Source: Aptenodytes patagonicus (lineage: Eukaryota > Chordata > Aves > Sphenisciformes > Spheniscidae). From it: a DNA stretch of 64,000 nt. How positions within the stretch are numbered: the stretch's first letter is position 1; each line of letters opens with the position of its first letter. Below the pieces are notes generated by a model, which was not told the DNA's origin, ran no database searches, and worked only from the letters and a program-made list of their open reading frames with translations. Shown here piece by piece: positions 13,373 to 62,471 of this stretch. Location: positions 29,147,746-29,211,745 of the forward strand of contig NC_134951.1 in NCBI RefSeq assembly GCF_965638725.1, given 5' to 3'. Position numbers and translations under genes: made by a program.

Positions 13373-15547
13373 TGCTAAAGCAATGAAAATATCTTCATTC
13401 ATATTAATAATAATTGATGGCACCCATCTGGAAGCAAAAAAGTGCAGGAACAGAACAGAAAGTATTTAGCTGGAAATATAGCAGTCAGGAGAAGTGTCTG
13501 TGTCATGTGTTGTAAATATGGAAAACAGAATACGAAAGGCCCATTTAATTCACATGAGATTCCGGATCTCTCATGTACCACGTTTGGTGCTGATTTATTT
13601 GAATTAAGATGGCAAGAAAACCTCCTCTCGCTGTTTTTTGTTAGATTTTAAGTTTAGTTTTCTTTTGTTTTTAATCAAGCTCTTGCTCAAGCCATGTGAG
13701 TAAGAATTCAGTAACACATTGTAAATCACAGTTTGCAAGTTCTGTGGCTGCAGATGAGATAGTAAAAGATAATGCTGTATAATTCGCATGTGGCTTGTTC
13801 GTCATTCAGGCACCACATGTCAGATTCTGCCTATGCACAGCTGAATGTGTGAGCAGAAAAGTTGGTAGAGATTGCAAAGAACATAATTTTAAAGTCCTGG
13901 TAATTAAAATCCTTTGGTTATTGCTGAAACAATTCAGAATCTTATGAGTACAAGCCTAAACCCTTTTTTTAACCATCTTTGAGTCAAAGTCAATTTACTA
14001 TGAAACTGTTGCAAAAGAGGAGCTGACAAAAAAAAAAAAAACACAGAACAGAAGAAATATGCAGTCAGCAATACAACCTTTTCCAAGAAAATGGTAGAGA
14101 AAATTATATTTCAAAATGGAATTGTCTGACATCCCATCACGATAACAAAAGATTTCTCAAAGCTCCACATCCCAATTAAACATTGCAGTTAAACTTTTTC
14201 AACAACGTAATATTATTTTAAAGGTATCGGGGATTGTAATTTGCAACAGTTGCTCAGACAAGGTCTATAGCAGAGCTATTGTCCTAAACCCACTTCATAG
14301 TTTTTTGGAGAGAAATAGGTGAATTGCAATCCAAAAGTGCAATTTTTCTATATTGTCCATAAAGAAAGTCTCAGTTCCAGTGTTTACAATATAGATGTAA
14401 CTCACAGCACTCATGTATATAGCATTTAATAAAATGAGGCCCCAGATTGTCTGGCATTTGACTCCTATCATAATACAAAGACTAAATACTGTTTTATAGT
14501 CCTATAGGTGCCAACATGCAAAATAAACAGCTGCGCAGTTCTGTGCAGCTATAAAGAACTGGTTTCTTATTCCTGAAGACACCTGAGCTCCTCATATGGC
14601 TCCATTTATATTACCTACCCAATGACTCAACAGAAATGTGTATTACCTAAAAGGCTAAACAGGCCACCACAGAAGGAAGAGTCATGGGGTTGTAAAGGAC
14701 ATGTCAGATGTTCCTTCAGACACCTTTCAGATACCCTTCAGATGGATACACCACAGAACAAGGAATGGTCATCCTTTTTGTTTGAAGACATCCATGCCAA
14801 TGTTTACCTGAAATATCTCTAGCTGAGTTTTGTACTGATCAGATGTATTGCTATGTTGTCAGCTACCAGCCAGCTTTATATGAATTTAATTTTCAGTTTG
14901 ATCTCATATCAGAAAAAAGGGCTAATGCAATCTGAACAAGCACGTTTTTGATTATCAGCAAATGTCCCCCACCCCTGCTCCCTAATTAATGAATTTGAAA
15001 CCTTTAGCGAAAATCAGAAAAACTTGACACTATGTGGAAATGGGCATCCAGATAAAGGGGAGATGCCCATCAGGTGGTCTAACTGAAGGAAGACTGTTAT
15101 GTGGGTTCACAGCTTAGCGTATCAGAGAACTTAGAAATGCTCCACACTTCAGTCAGTCAGAGCTCACCTTGTCTTGGACATCACAATCACACTCGGAGAA
15201 CTACACGCTTTTAAAAGGAGATGAAATCACTGCTGCAATACTATTCACCTCTTAACTCTGACTTCCACTGGGTGACCACTCCTAAGCCGTAGAAGTGGTT
15301 GCTAGTAACATCCCGTAAACATTTGATTTTGGCCCAGAATGTGTAGCAATGGTGTTAACATTATGAGCAAATTAAAGACTAAGAAGCTCTGACCCATAAC
15401 GTAACATTAATTCTGTACAGAGCTGCTTCTGTTTTTCTGGGTTTTAGCCCTTTAGACTTTCCAGTTGTTAAGGATGCAGAAAGCTTAAACAATTTTAAAA
15501 AGAACAAAGCTCTCATGTCCTAAACAATAATGGAATGGTCTTCATAA

Positions 15548-15662
15548 CTATAGATATAGCTATATATATGGGTATATATTTAACATAATTTAATATAATT
15601 ATGTGCACATTATATTATATATATTATATGTATGTACATATTACGTATAACTATATATAAAA
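15548..15662. repeat. TA-rich low-complexity segment
   Basis: About 115 bases consist almost only of A and T with repeated ATATAT and TATATTATAT units. It lies in the distal 3' flank or distal 3' UTR of BMP5. Confidence 0.75.
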
Positions 15663-15900
15663 TAACAGGTATTTGATAGGATCTAGCAAAAGAACAAAAA
15701 GCCCTGTATTAGGTACTACTGGAGAAGGGCTTACCTGAACAATTTTACATGAAAACACACATATACACGCTTATCCAGGGAATGCAAAGGGTGTGGTACC
15801 ACTATCCTTCCTTTCAAACAGAGGAATCACCAGTTCGGGTTTTATGAAGATTTTTTAAAACTATTTTTACTTCCTAGTATATTTTGAGGGGAGTATTAAC

Positions 15901-15926
15901 ATTTGGAGGTATGATTTGGCGGTATG
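15901..15926 (+). repeat. Two-copy 13-base tandem repeat
   Basis: ATTTGGAGGTATG is followed directly by ATTTGGCGGTATG, with one mismatch, and then by a partial third unit (ATTT). Confidence 0.75.
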
Positions 15927-17760
15927 ATTTTTATTAATAGTGTAGATGGTTCACCAGCTGCAACTTAAGAAGTAATAAAATAAAAGTAATTTTACAAAAT
16001 GTCTGTATTAAAAAATGAACTGCAGCAAAACCTATCCATAACCATTGGTGATCTCTTGCTTTTACCTTTAAAAGAATATATGAAGCCAGCATCATTTTGT
16101 CGTGTGTCTCAGAAGCAAAATCACAGCGGAAGAAAATAGTATTACAGGTTTATTATGTCTCAAAATATAGAAATATATTCCAACAGCATATTTTAAAGAA
16201 TAATATAACAATAATCTTCAGTTTCTTATTCTCAAAATGGTACACCATTATTTAAAAATATATTACTTAATGTACCCAAAATTTAGTTTCCATCAAATTC
16301 CATTTAGAATAAATTGAGTTAAAAAAAACATATCCACCTACCCAATTTATACAGAAACCAGTAAATTTTTTGAAGACAACCCAGGAATTTAACTGTTCCA
16401 AAATGGTAATTCAGTTGGAGACATTATATTTTGCTATACACCCTTGTGCATGAACTACAACTAAACGTAGATATGTAGGTAATGTCAGTATAAAATAGAG
16501 ATGGAAGTGTGAAATGGAACTGTTGTATTAATGGGAAAGAGCTCCCAAGACTGAAATCAGAACTGTTAATTTTTTTAAAAAACTGAGTGTGTGCATAAAA
16601 AGGATTTATGTATTACTCCAATAGCAAGACAAAATAAATTACTTTCTGCAAAAAGACAGTTGCACATTCACATGCATACACACAGTCACACGCACACATT
16701 GATTTTATCAGTCTGTAATAATCTGAATTTTCTGAAATATGCTTTAAATAACCAGGGAAGTCAGAGTTTACATAGACTGTCTAAGGAGAAACTGATATGT
16801 CCTATTCATTTTTTAACAACACTCTGAGAACTGTTTAAATGAAGCATTTTTAATCAAGGCAATTCATGATAAAAGCATATATTATAATTAGCCATGTAGT
16901 TAAGAGAAAAGAGAGTTTCTATTTCCCATTTCCATAACACTAAAATAAAGGGATGTCCAAAGACATTAAATGTGGTAAATTCAAAATAAACATATGGGTA
17001 GTGGTGGTGAGAATGATAATCTGTAATTAGTTGTGCAATTCACAACCACAGGATTTCATTTGAAGCCAAAAATTTAGGGACATTAAAAAATATTTATATG
17101 GATTTAAGAATTTTCAAAGATAGTTAATGCTAAAAAAAAGGGAAAGATATCCCATCATACATCTCATGATTTAAACCAATTTCCACCTGACAGAAAATCA
17201 GACGGCACAGAAAGTAGGCTGCAAATTACCCACCGGCTCATTATGAAAGGTGTTTTTCATCTTTGCCTGAAAACAGCCACCATCAGGGACAAGAGTTTCG
17301 ATTAAACAGGTGACAACTGCTGCAACCCCTGTGCCTTCCTTCACACACTCAGAAAACACATCCAAAAGTGGGAGCTAAATAGAGCAAAGCCCTTCCATAC
17401 CCTGTCTTCTGTGTATTTTGTGTATATAGTAACTTGTGTATATAATGGGAGGGCTTGCGTGGGTTTTTTTGTTTAACTTGTGCTGTTATTATAAAAATAT
17501 TTGCTGGAGAAGTGTAATAGATAATAGACTGCTGTGATGTGAGGTAAGAATGTTGTAGTCCAACTTTTAGTGTTAATTTGGGAAGTCATAGATAGAGGCG
17601 AGAGTCTGTCTCCACAGAATTCCCGAAGCTTTGAGCCTTCTGCAGACTCTGCTGCCCACAAGCCAAGAAGTAACATACTCCTCCAGTTACACTCATCTTG
17701 TTAAAGAAAATAGTTATAACAATTATGTGCAATCTTTTCACTTCTATTTTCTATCTACTG

Positions 17761-18307
17761 TTTATTTACTTAAAAACTGTTCAACATTTCACTTTTTCTA
17801 ATGGAGCAGAACTTCTAAAAGAAAAAATATGTTTAGCCAAGCAGTTTTGTTTAGTTTTTTTTCTGTGCCTTTTTCTAAATAAATACCCCACCACAGTTTT
17901 CATTGGCACAATATGACCAAACGTATTTTAGTTCCTTTAACAATATGAAGCAGTTACAGAAGTTCTGGAGTTTCTAGCTTTAAAAAAATCCATACAAAGG
18001 CTTTACTTTAAAATATTGAAATGGAATGAAATAGATTCCAGTATGGTCAACTGAAAAATTAGTTTGTGAAGTTCTACTGCATAATAAGGTGACCCATAAA
18101 ATAAATGGTTTTGAAATTTTGCTCATACAAAAGAAACTATATACTTTTAAATAAATAAAAGCTACTATATACATTATACTGTACATTTAAATGAGAGATG
18201 ACATGAAATGGAATAAATTTAGGACTGCCTTTTCATCAGCAGGGATCATATCTTGACTGTATTACAATTCTGAATAAAACCCTCTGCTTTAGATTATTTT
18301 TTTTATT
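17761..18307 (-). other. BMP5: BMP5 3' UTR, proximal part (extent uncertain)
   Basis: The sequence just downstream of the stop codon must be 3' UTR. It is very AT-rich and contains many ATTTA pentamers on the minus strand, as is common in growth-factor 3' UTRs. Minus-strand AATAAA hexamers occur at 18307-18302 (touching the stop), 17766-17761, 16154-16149 and 15935-15930. The nearest is too close to be a likely cleavage signal. I use 17761 as a minimal boundary; the true end could be near 16.1 or 15.9 kb or beyond. Only transcript data can decide. Confidence 0.4.
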
Positions 18308-54510
<36,203 letters not shown>

Positions 54511-55840
54511 CTGTGAGAAAAAGAGTTGAATGTAAATTAAAGAGGTGAAACGAATGCCCATTTCCCATGATTAATGGAGCGTTCCTTGTGCTTGGGAGTA
54601 AACAAACAGGACAATACAGAACTGTGCAAATAATAAAACCACAAGCCCAGACATACTTCCAGTTAAAGGAAATTCCACCAGCCCAGTGTCTTCAGTTCAA
54701 AAGAAAAAAAAACTCAGTGGCTTTTATACAAATTCCAGAAGCTGGAGTGGAAAGAATATCAAAAAAAGCTGAAAGAGGGCATGTTGTAAAGTAACTAGAA
54801 ATATGGACAAACTAAAAGCTGCGAAAGGATTTAGGACTTCAGTGTAGTCATAAGCAGAGCAGTAGTAATGTCAGAGCCATAGATGACTTTGGAAAACACT
54901 AATTGCCGCTAATAACCGGGCAGATGAGAGGAATGCTGCTCATTTCCACTTAAGGTAATAAATTCTGAAGTGGTACTAAAGTGCACTGTGACAACTATAT
55001 ATTTAAGAAGCGGTTACATCATATAAATTAACACACGTTGTACTCTAATGGCATAAGCGTCATCTTGCCAGTGGGCAAAGAAGGAGCCATGAATCAGGGC
55101 TGAGTGGTTCTGGCATCCCAGCGGCAAAGGGAGCACCGCTCCTGGCGTGAGAAGTCCCCTCAAACGTGCTGTAGGTGGGCAGGTGCAGCTCCCGCTGCTT
55201 CTGACGCTGCCACAATTTAAAATAAAAAAGTTAACCTCATCATTGCTTAATTCAGGATTACACAGAGTTTTAAGGGGGAGTAAACAGAGGGGTTTAGTTT
55301 ATTTGAGTTTACAGCTGATTTGGGGCTAATTCCACTGTCTGTGGAACAGTTCTGACCCTGAGTTAGGAGTGACTTTTGCAATGGAATATGTGTTTTGATG
55401 TGGCAAGGGAACCTACAGGCCAGAGTACTGGCTGATGACCATCTTATGGGATTAATACTTCAGATTCTACGGATGTGGAAAGGAAAATGATCCATGGCTT
55501 CCGCTGCCACAGAGTGCAGTGTATCATTGACCTGTGAAGCAGTTGCGCTCTGTGAGAAGAGAGAACTTCTCACTTCTGGAGAAGTTCCACCTGCCTCGTG
55601 AGAGAGGTGCTTTGCTTTACTGATGGTGGGCAAAGCCTAAAACACTCAAGGCTGGGATTCGGTTTGGATAACCAGTTAAACATTTATGACTGCACCCGGC
55701 TCCACTAAATGCTCCCCTGCTCTTTTATTGCATTTTAGTATTAACAGTCCTCGGATCTGAGGAAGGAACAATGTCAGTTCTGAAAAAGTGCATATTTAGA
55801 TTACTAAATGTTACATGTATAAATAATCAAATGTGTATGT

Positions 55841-55992
55841 TGTTACAATATATATATGTATATTTATATGTTCATGTATAGGTGTACACCCACACAATTT
55901 TGTCTACATACACGATGCATATGTGTTTGTATGTGTGTATAAATATATACATATTTGTATATAAACCTGCATATGTGTATTATTATAATGTA
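55841..55992 (+). repeat. TA/TG-rich low-complexity segment
   Basis: Alternating purine-pyrimidine runs (TATATATGTATATT, GTATGTGTGTATAAATATATAC and similar) fill about 150 bases. It looks like a decayed dinucleotide repeat. Confidence 0.7.
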
Positions 55993-58900
55993 TATGTGGT
56001 CTTACAAAATAGAAATGCACTAAAAGAAAAAAAAATATGTTCTGGGCTTGCCATATAAGGGTACAGTTATGGACATATTAAAGTGAGAGCTATTGAAGGA
56101 AAAGCATTTACATTATTTTCAGAGCAGTAGTTACTAGTTAAGTCACCTGTGGCCATGTAGCTACTCCCTTAGAGTACACTTCCCTTTCACCCTTTCAAAA
56201 ATGTAAACTATCCTTGTTTTCATTAGCTTTTTTTTTTTAAATGTACAAATCTGTGTTGCCTTAAGAACGACCAAAAATAAAATATATAGGCTATAAGAAC
56301 ACTTTATCTTCGGTGAAAATGAACTTTCTCCTGGCTGACAAAAGGAAAATTGTCTGCTAACTGTGAGGTTTCCTTGGCTCAGGTGTGTATTTAGCTTACA
56401 TGGGTTTGCCATCGTACACTATGTAGAAAAAGTAAAGCAGAAAAGAGGCAGAAGCATGTAAACTGGCTGCTCTGTACCTGAAGATGAATGGGCTGCTACT
56501 GAAGAGAAACAGGATACAGGCTATTTAGCAGCTCCACTGCCCGGTTCTAAACTGTGAGATATATACAGAGGTCTGACTTGAGGTTTGGGGTTTGCTTTTT
56601 TTTTTTTTTTAATGTCCATGTAAAGCCTTTCATTTTGGAGAGAACTTGGCAGAGATTAGCATATGCAAATGCACTGAACTGGGGAGGATTTTTCTAGTGC
56701 AAAAAGTCTGCTGCAAGTTTCTAAGTTTATAACTGAGCATTTCGAAGCTAACGTCAAACAGATGTGTCAATAACCTTTAAATGAAAAATATATTAAAGGC
56801 AGACTTAATGTAGCAACCCTTTCTGATATCTCCGGTTAGTATTTATTCAACAAGTATTTACCAGCATGTGTGGGTATCTAAGCACTACTCACTGTGTGTA
56901 AGCATTGGAGAATTAGATGCTGAATGAAAGGTTTAAATGTCAGTACTCCTGGCCTCTTTCGTTTTTATTTGGGTTTGAGGTTTCCTTTTGTCTAGTTTCT
57001 TACAAGTACCTTCTAATTAGTAACATTAGTTTGGAAACAGCAGTTCTCTCCCTATATGTTTTAGTTTGGACAGAAAACTCTACCATACCCTGCGATAGCA
57101 TCGGTGGGGTTCTCTCAGGACCACTCACAACTGCTGAAAGAATACTGATAGCCGCTTCCTGACGAGCCCAGAATTAATTATTACAGCTCACACAGATAGT
57201 ACTTATCTGTGTTTCCATGTATAACCAAGGAAGAGACAGCACTGCCATCTGAAAGGGACACAAGTTCAAAATTTCCTCGGGTCAAGACAGCATTTATAGG
57301 CAGGCCAGGACTTGGGAGTGGCAACAGCCTGCAGAAATGAAGGGCTGTAGGAAACAGGCGCTGAACACCATGGAAAACCCTGAGTCCAGGGAGGTCCCAC
57401 TCTCTGCAATGAAGCCAGAATCTCACACTGCAAATTTCCATCAGCCAATGTACAAAACATAAAAGCATTTTTTACAAATTTAGACAAGTTAAGATCTTGC
57501 ATTACATAGTAGACTGAAAAAAAGCAGTGGCTGTGATGTTGCAATATTGACTAATGACTAGAACAATAGCCAAGTTATAAAAGCAAAATGTTATTTAATG
57601 ATATTGAGTATTTTAATACCAAAAATAATACACAAGTCTTGATCCCTTCTGCATCTAACAAATGCCTTGTCAGGGAAGACTGTGAATGCTCAGCAGGGTC
57701 TCTCTCAGGTCCTTTATCCTGCTGAAATGGCATGAAGTGCAGGGGGGACACCATGTCTCAAATATTTTTATTTCACATGCAAGAGCTTTTCAACACTGGC
57801 AGCCCGAAAAATAGAGGTTAAGATTTTTAAGTGTTCAGTTCTTCCAGAGCGTTCTCATGTCATTCCAGCTCCGCTCAGTTCACCTGCCAAAATGCATCTC
57901 TGTGGGACCGATCACAGCATCTAAAAACTGGTTGACCAGAAAATCAGGAAGTCCTTTTTTAACCATTGGAGGAATATCATTTTTCTAAGTAAAAATAACT
58001 GGAATATTATGGTCAGTGCTGATTACAACAAAGTTCTTCATTTGCTCTCATTGATCAGGACTCTTAGCATCAACTTTTAAAAATGTTATTTTTATACCAC
58101 CTGAAACTAATATATTCAGCACTATGGTTACATCAGACAAATCATGGCTCAGGGGAATATCACAAACACCTGTGTGTAAAATGGGAAAGAATGATATTTT
58201 CCACCCATGTGGCAAACTGATGAAATATTCATACTGTATTAACACTAAGCCCAACTCTAAGAAGAAGGAAGACAAATTTACACCAAAAAGATATTTTGGA
58301 AAAGGGGTCATCTTTTACACCAAGAGAAAATATCACGCACAAATTTTCATTAACAAAAGTATTTGTCTTCTGGAAAAAAAAATACAAAGCACATATATGG
58401 ATGGACAGTATAATAAGTAATCGGTATTTTACCAATTCAGCTATAAATGTCTGATTAACTTGTGGCTGAGCGTAAAAAATGTAAAAAGTGCTAGCAGTGA
58501 GTTTAGGTCATAGTGCATGAGGGACTATTAGATGTGCTCTTTCATTAGTGATTAGCTCCCCACTGACATGTGCTTTGCTTTTCCTGAAGAGGTTGGTATG
58601 TGGTGACACGTAGGGAAAGTGAAAGCTTCTTTGGCAAACTGGGGAACAAACCAAAGATATGTTGTCATAAGCTGATTTTACAATGTAAGGTCCCAGGATC
58701 CCAACTGGATTCACAAATAGTGAAGCCTCACTAATCAACTTAATGTCACTGTTTAACTACTAAATATACAGGCCAAGGCAAAACGGAGGGTCTTACAGAC
58801 CCTGTAACTATAAGGGGCCATTTACACTAATCTCACTGATTTTCACTGTTTGACTCTGAATTCTTTGTATAAGCACTAAGTAAACCAGTCAGTTTTAATC

Positions 58901-61878
58901 ACTTCAAGGTGATAAAGGTTACAGTAAGCTGATACACTACAAACGACACTCGTTTACATCTTGAATATAATGAAATGATAGTTTATCTACAGTGAACACT
59001 TGTGGTTATCTGACAAAAACAGGTCAAAGGTTCCAGGCGTTTTCTCCTGAAATTACTCAGTGCTGCCTCAAATGACTGATAATTGAAAGCAGAGGCTGGA
59101 AATATCAAATGTGGTAGGTGACAGATAAGCAACAGATTAATGCAAGTACTCTGTTACAGGACACTAAAAGGTCAGAGGCCCTAGGAATTAGCTATTGTGC
59201 TACTGTGAAAAGACAGACATCAAATAGCTGTTTACTTCATTCTTGCTCTTCTCTCCAACGTTCAAATTCTAGAAACACATTCTCTCTTCCACGATTAGAC
59301 TATTTATACTGACTCACTTTTTACAAAATAAGGCAACAATTATTTTGTAGGGTGTGTGGATAGGAGAAAGATGTGATCCTAGAGCAGAACGAAAGATTTT
59401 AAAAAAAACCACAACTATGCTAGCTGTAAATATTTTAATGAAATGCATCAGAGAGAAGTTAAGAAGCATATTCATCAGAACATCATTCTCAGTTGAGGTG
59501 ACCAGATAACAGATTTTTAAAAATATATTTTAAAGCTTTGCAACTTTGTTTAGGCTTTTCACTGTGGAAAATTAACATTAACTTTAGAAACTTAGATTAA
59601 GCTTTCCTAAACTGATTATTAAAAAAAAATTAGCGGACAATGTAAACATTTATCTAAGCACTACTGCTTTAATATGTTTAATCTGCTTTATAAAATGGTA
59701 AGAATCCTGATCCAGACTCAGGAAATCTATTTTGAGTTAGACACTGAAATTGATAAAAATAGTCACCTGTCCTTAAAGGATTGTTTCGGACACCAGAGAC
59801 GGCTGCCTGATACAGTCAGTCGAGAGACACTTCTGTTTGTTAAGGGTCAGCTGTCTTGCACCATCCAGTCAGAAGAACAGAGGAGTTTATCTACACTTCC
59901 CCTTTAGTCATCTGCAGCTCCAGAGAATAGGACTAAGAGATAGCCCTTGCTCAGTCAAAGGACATTTCAATCCCTATCTGCTGCTTTCGGTGACCGTATC
60001 CTAACTGCCAGGATGCTGAGTAGCCCGGCAGTGGGACATCCCGGGCCACTGCCCAGAAGAAATGCAGGGGTTGGGGGTCAAAATGAGAATGAAATAAGTT
60101 TTTGTTCCCACATCTGATTTTTTTTAATTCATTTGATATTAGGCATTTACTAGATAATCATTCAGCTGAGTGTTTTAACTACAAAGCTTCAGAGTCATAT
60201 GCCCACTTTCTTGTTCTCCTTTTAGTACCAAGTCTTCTGCATTTCTTTTTACCCATTTTCATCAGCAGAGCGAGGGAGGGCTGGTGCCCCCCTGACTATT
60301 CTGTAGCCAGTAGTATGGGAAAGTGGGTGGTTTGGGCTTAATAACCCTTCATTTCCCTCATCTCCCTCCCCAGGCTGAGGTGGGAAAATACACTGCACAG
60401 GCTTCAGTCATGTCTGTCCATGTGTCTTGGGGATGTTCAGAATTTACCTTCTGATCTGACATCTTTTGGGAACTCGTCTCTGATCAAAATGGATCAGCTC
60501 ATACTCAAAGCCCACGAGCAGGCATATAAGGATCCCTTAAGTCAAAAATGTAGGCAGAGGTTGAAAATAGGTGTCCCCAAAAACATTCCACACACATCCT
60601 ATCTTAAACACAAAACTCATTGGCAGAATCTTAATCCAAATTCTGATCCCCTTCCAACTGAGGCAAAACTATTTCTGTAATCAGTGAGAATTTTGCTTAA
60701 TTAGGGAGAGTGAGTCTGCAGAAACTTTACTTTTTTTTCACTGCAACAGTTCTGTTTCTTAAGAACTGCTTTATTGCAGTACTGTATATTTGACTTTCTC
60801 TGTATTTATTATTATTAGACTGGTTGTATGTAAAGTAATTATAGTTTTACAGATGTGGTTTTGAAAGAATGATGTAAATTGCTTTTACATAAAATATACT
60901 TTCTTATTAAAACACAAAGCAGAAAGCTTGAAAGGTCATATTCTGAAGCAAGTTACACTGCTGTAAATTTAGAGTTATTTCACTAAATTCTTTATTTTCA
61001 GTCAGTTACTGACATCAGTGAGCACCATTTGGCTATTTTGCTTCACTAAATTAGGGACAGTTTGAAATTGATTAAATACTCTGCAGTTAGTGGCAGTTTC
61101 AATAAATGAAAAATCATCTATTGTTTATTGAACCCAGACTTTTAATGGTAGAATATCCCTTCCATAATTGCACAGAATTACTGAACTGTATGAATTGCAA
61201 AGTAATTCAAGTCAAGATAAAGTCGATGAGAAAACCTTCAGTGACTGCAACAGAAACTAGAGCAAGAATGAAAAGGAAAACCATAATTAAAAAAAAATAA
61301 AAATAATACATTTCCTGGACCTTTTTCAAGCACATATTGGTTTTCTTTCTTTATCCCTCATAGAAGAAATGTATTTCAATATCCCATACTTTATAAAAAA
61401 ATGTTAGAATATTCATGTATCTTACCCAAGCATTTAGTATTACATCTTTTGAGAATGACCAGGAAAGCACTGTTCTATTATTAAAATTTTAAGTTTTTAA
61501 TTTTTGTTGCTGTAGTCAATAAGATCTGATAGATTCTTACCAATTAACAAAATACCTATTTGAAAAAGTCAAAATAGTTTGAAACACTAAACTATTATTA
61601 AGGTGGAGTTTGAAATTATGTAATTCCTGCTTTCTAATCCCCTCAAAATGTATAAACAATGTATTCAACTTTAGTAAGTGGTAGGCAGAAACTAGGCAAA
61701 TAACAGAAGTTACAAAAACATGGTAGAATATAAGTGAATATGTAAAAGGATAAATTTCATTTTTTTCATGAATTATTTTAAGAATTAGAGCTCAGTTAAT
61801 TAAAAGCTTTCAGCATTCACCCTGAGCAGGAAAGAGTTCCCAGGAACCATATAACAGTGCCTGCCAGCAACTTTTATA

Positions 61879-62471
61879 ATCATAGAATCACAGAATCATT
61901 AAGGTTGGAAAAGACCTCTAAGATCATTGAGTCCAACCTTCGACCCAATACCACCATGCCCACTAAACCATGTCCCTAAGCGCCTCATCTACACATCTTT
62001 TAAATACCTCCAGGGATGGGGACTCCACCACTTCCCTGGGCAGCCTCTTCCAATGTTTAACCACTCTTTCAGTAAAGACATTTTTCCTTACATCCAATCT
62101 AAACCTCCCCTGCCGCAACTTGAGGCCATTTCCTCTCGTCCTATCGCTTGTTACTTGGGAGAAGAGACCGACACCCACCTCGCTACAACCTCCTTTCAGG
62201 TAGTTGTAGAGAGCGATAAGGTCTCCCCTCAGCCTCCTTTTCTCCAGGCTAAACAACCCCAGTTCCCTCAGCCGCTCCTCGTAAGACTTGTTCTCCAGAC
62301 CCCTCACCAGCCTTGTTGCCCTTCTCTGGACATGCTCCAGCACCTCAACGTCCTTCTTGTAGCGAGGGGCCCAAAACTGAACACAGTATTCGAGGTGTGG
62401 CCTCACCAGGGCCGAGTACAGGGGCACGATCACTTCCCTACTCCTGCTGGCCACACTATTTCTGATAAGCA
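61879..62471 (-). mobile_element. CR1 LINE 3' end, minus strand, well preserved
   Basis: This copy starts on the plus strand with the antisense tail AATCATAGAATCACAGAATCA and the CR1 3' UTR. It continues without a break through the ORF2 C-terminal region. The minus-strand frame from the truncation point to the stop at 61963 is uninterrupted: [74 protein letters not shown]. The 5' truncation is near 62471. An intact frame over about 165 codons suggests a fairly young insertion. The frame's extra N-terminal residues (to 62553) come from flanking intron. Confidence 0.9.

Larger units (their letters stand above)
1..15900. other. 3' flank of BMP5, no gene recognised
   Basis: This long AT-rich stretch has no open frame with recognisable domain content and no exon-like blocks flanked by splice sites that I can support. 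It contains a short CR1 scrap at 5270-5402, a 21-base palindrome at 3228-3248, a GC-rich block at about 11041-11370, a MIR-like SINE at about 13222-13372 and short homopolymer runs (for example 168-190 and 14028-14041). Work in mouse shows that BMP5 has enhancers spread over a very large 3' region, so regulatory sequence is plausible here, but none can be proven from one sequence. Confidence 0.7.
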
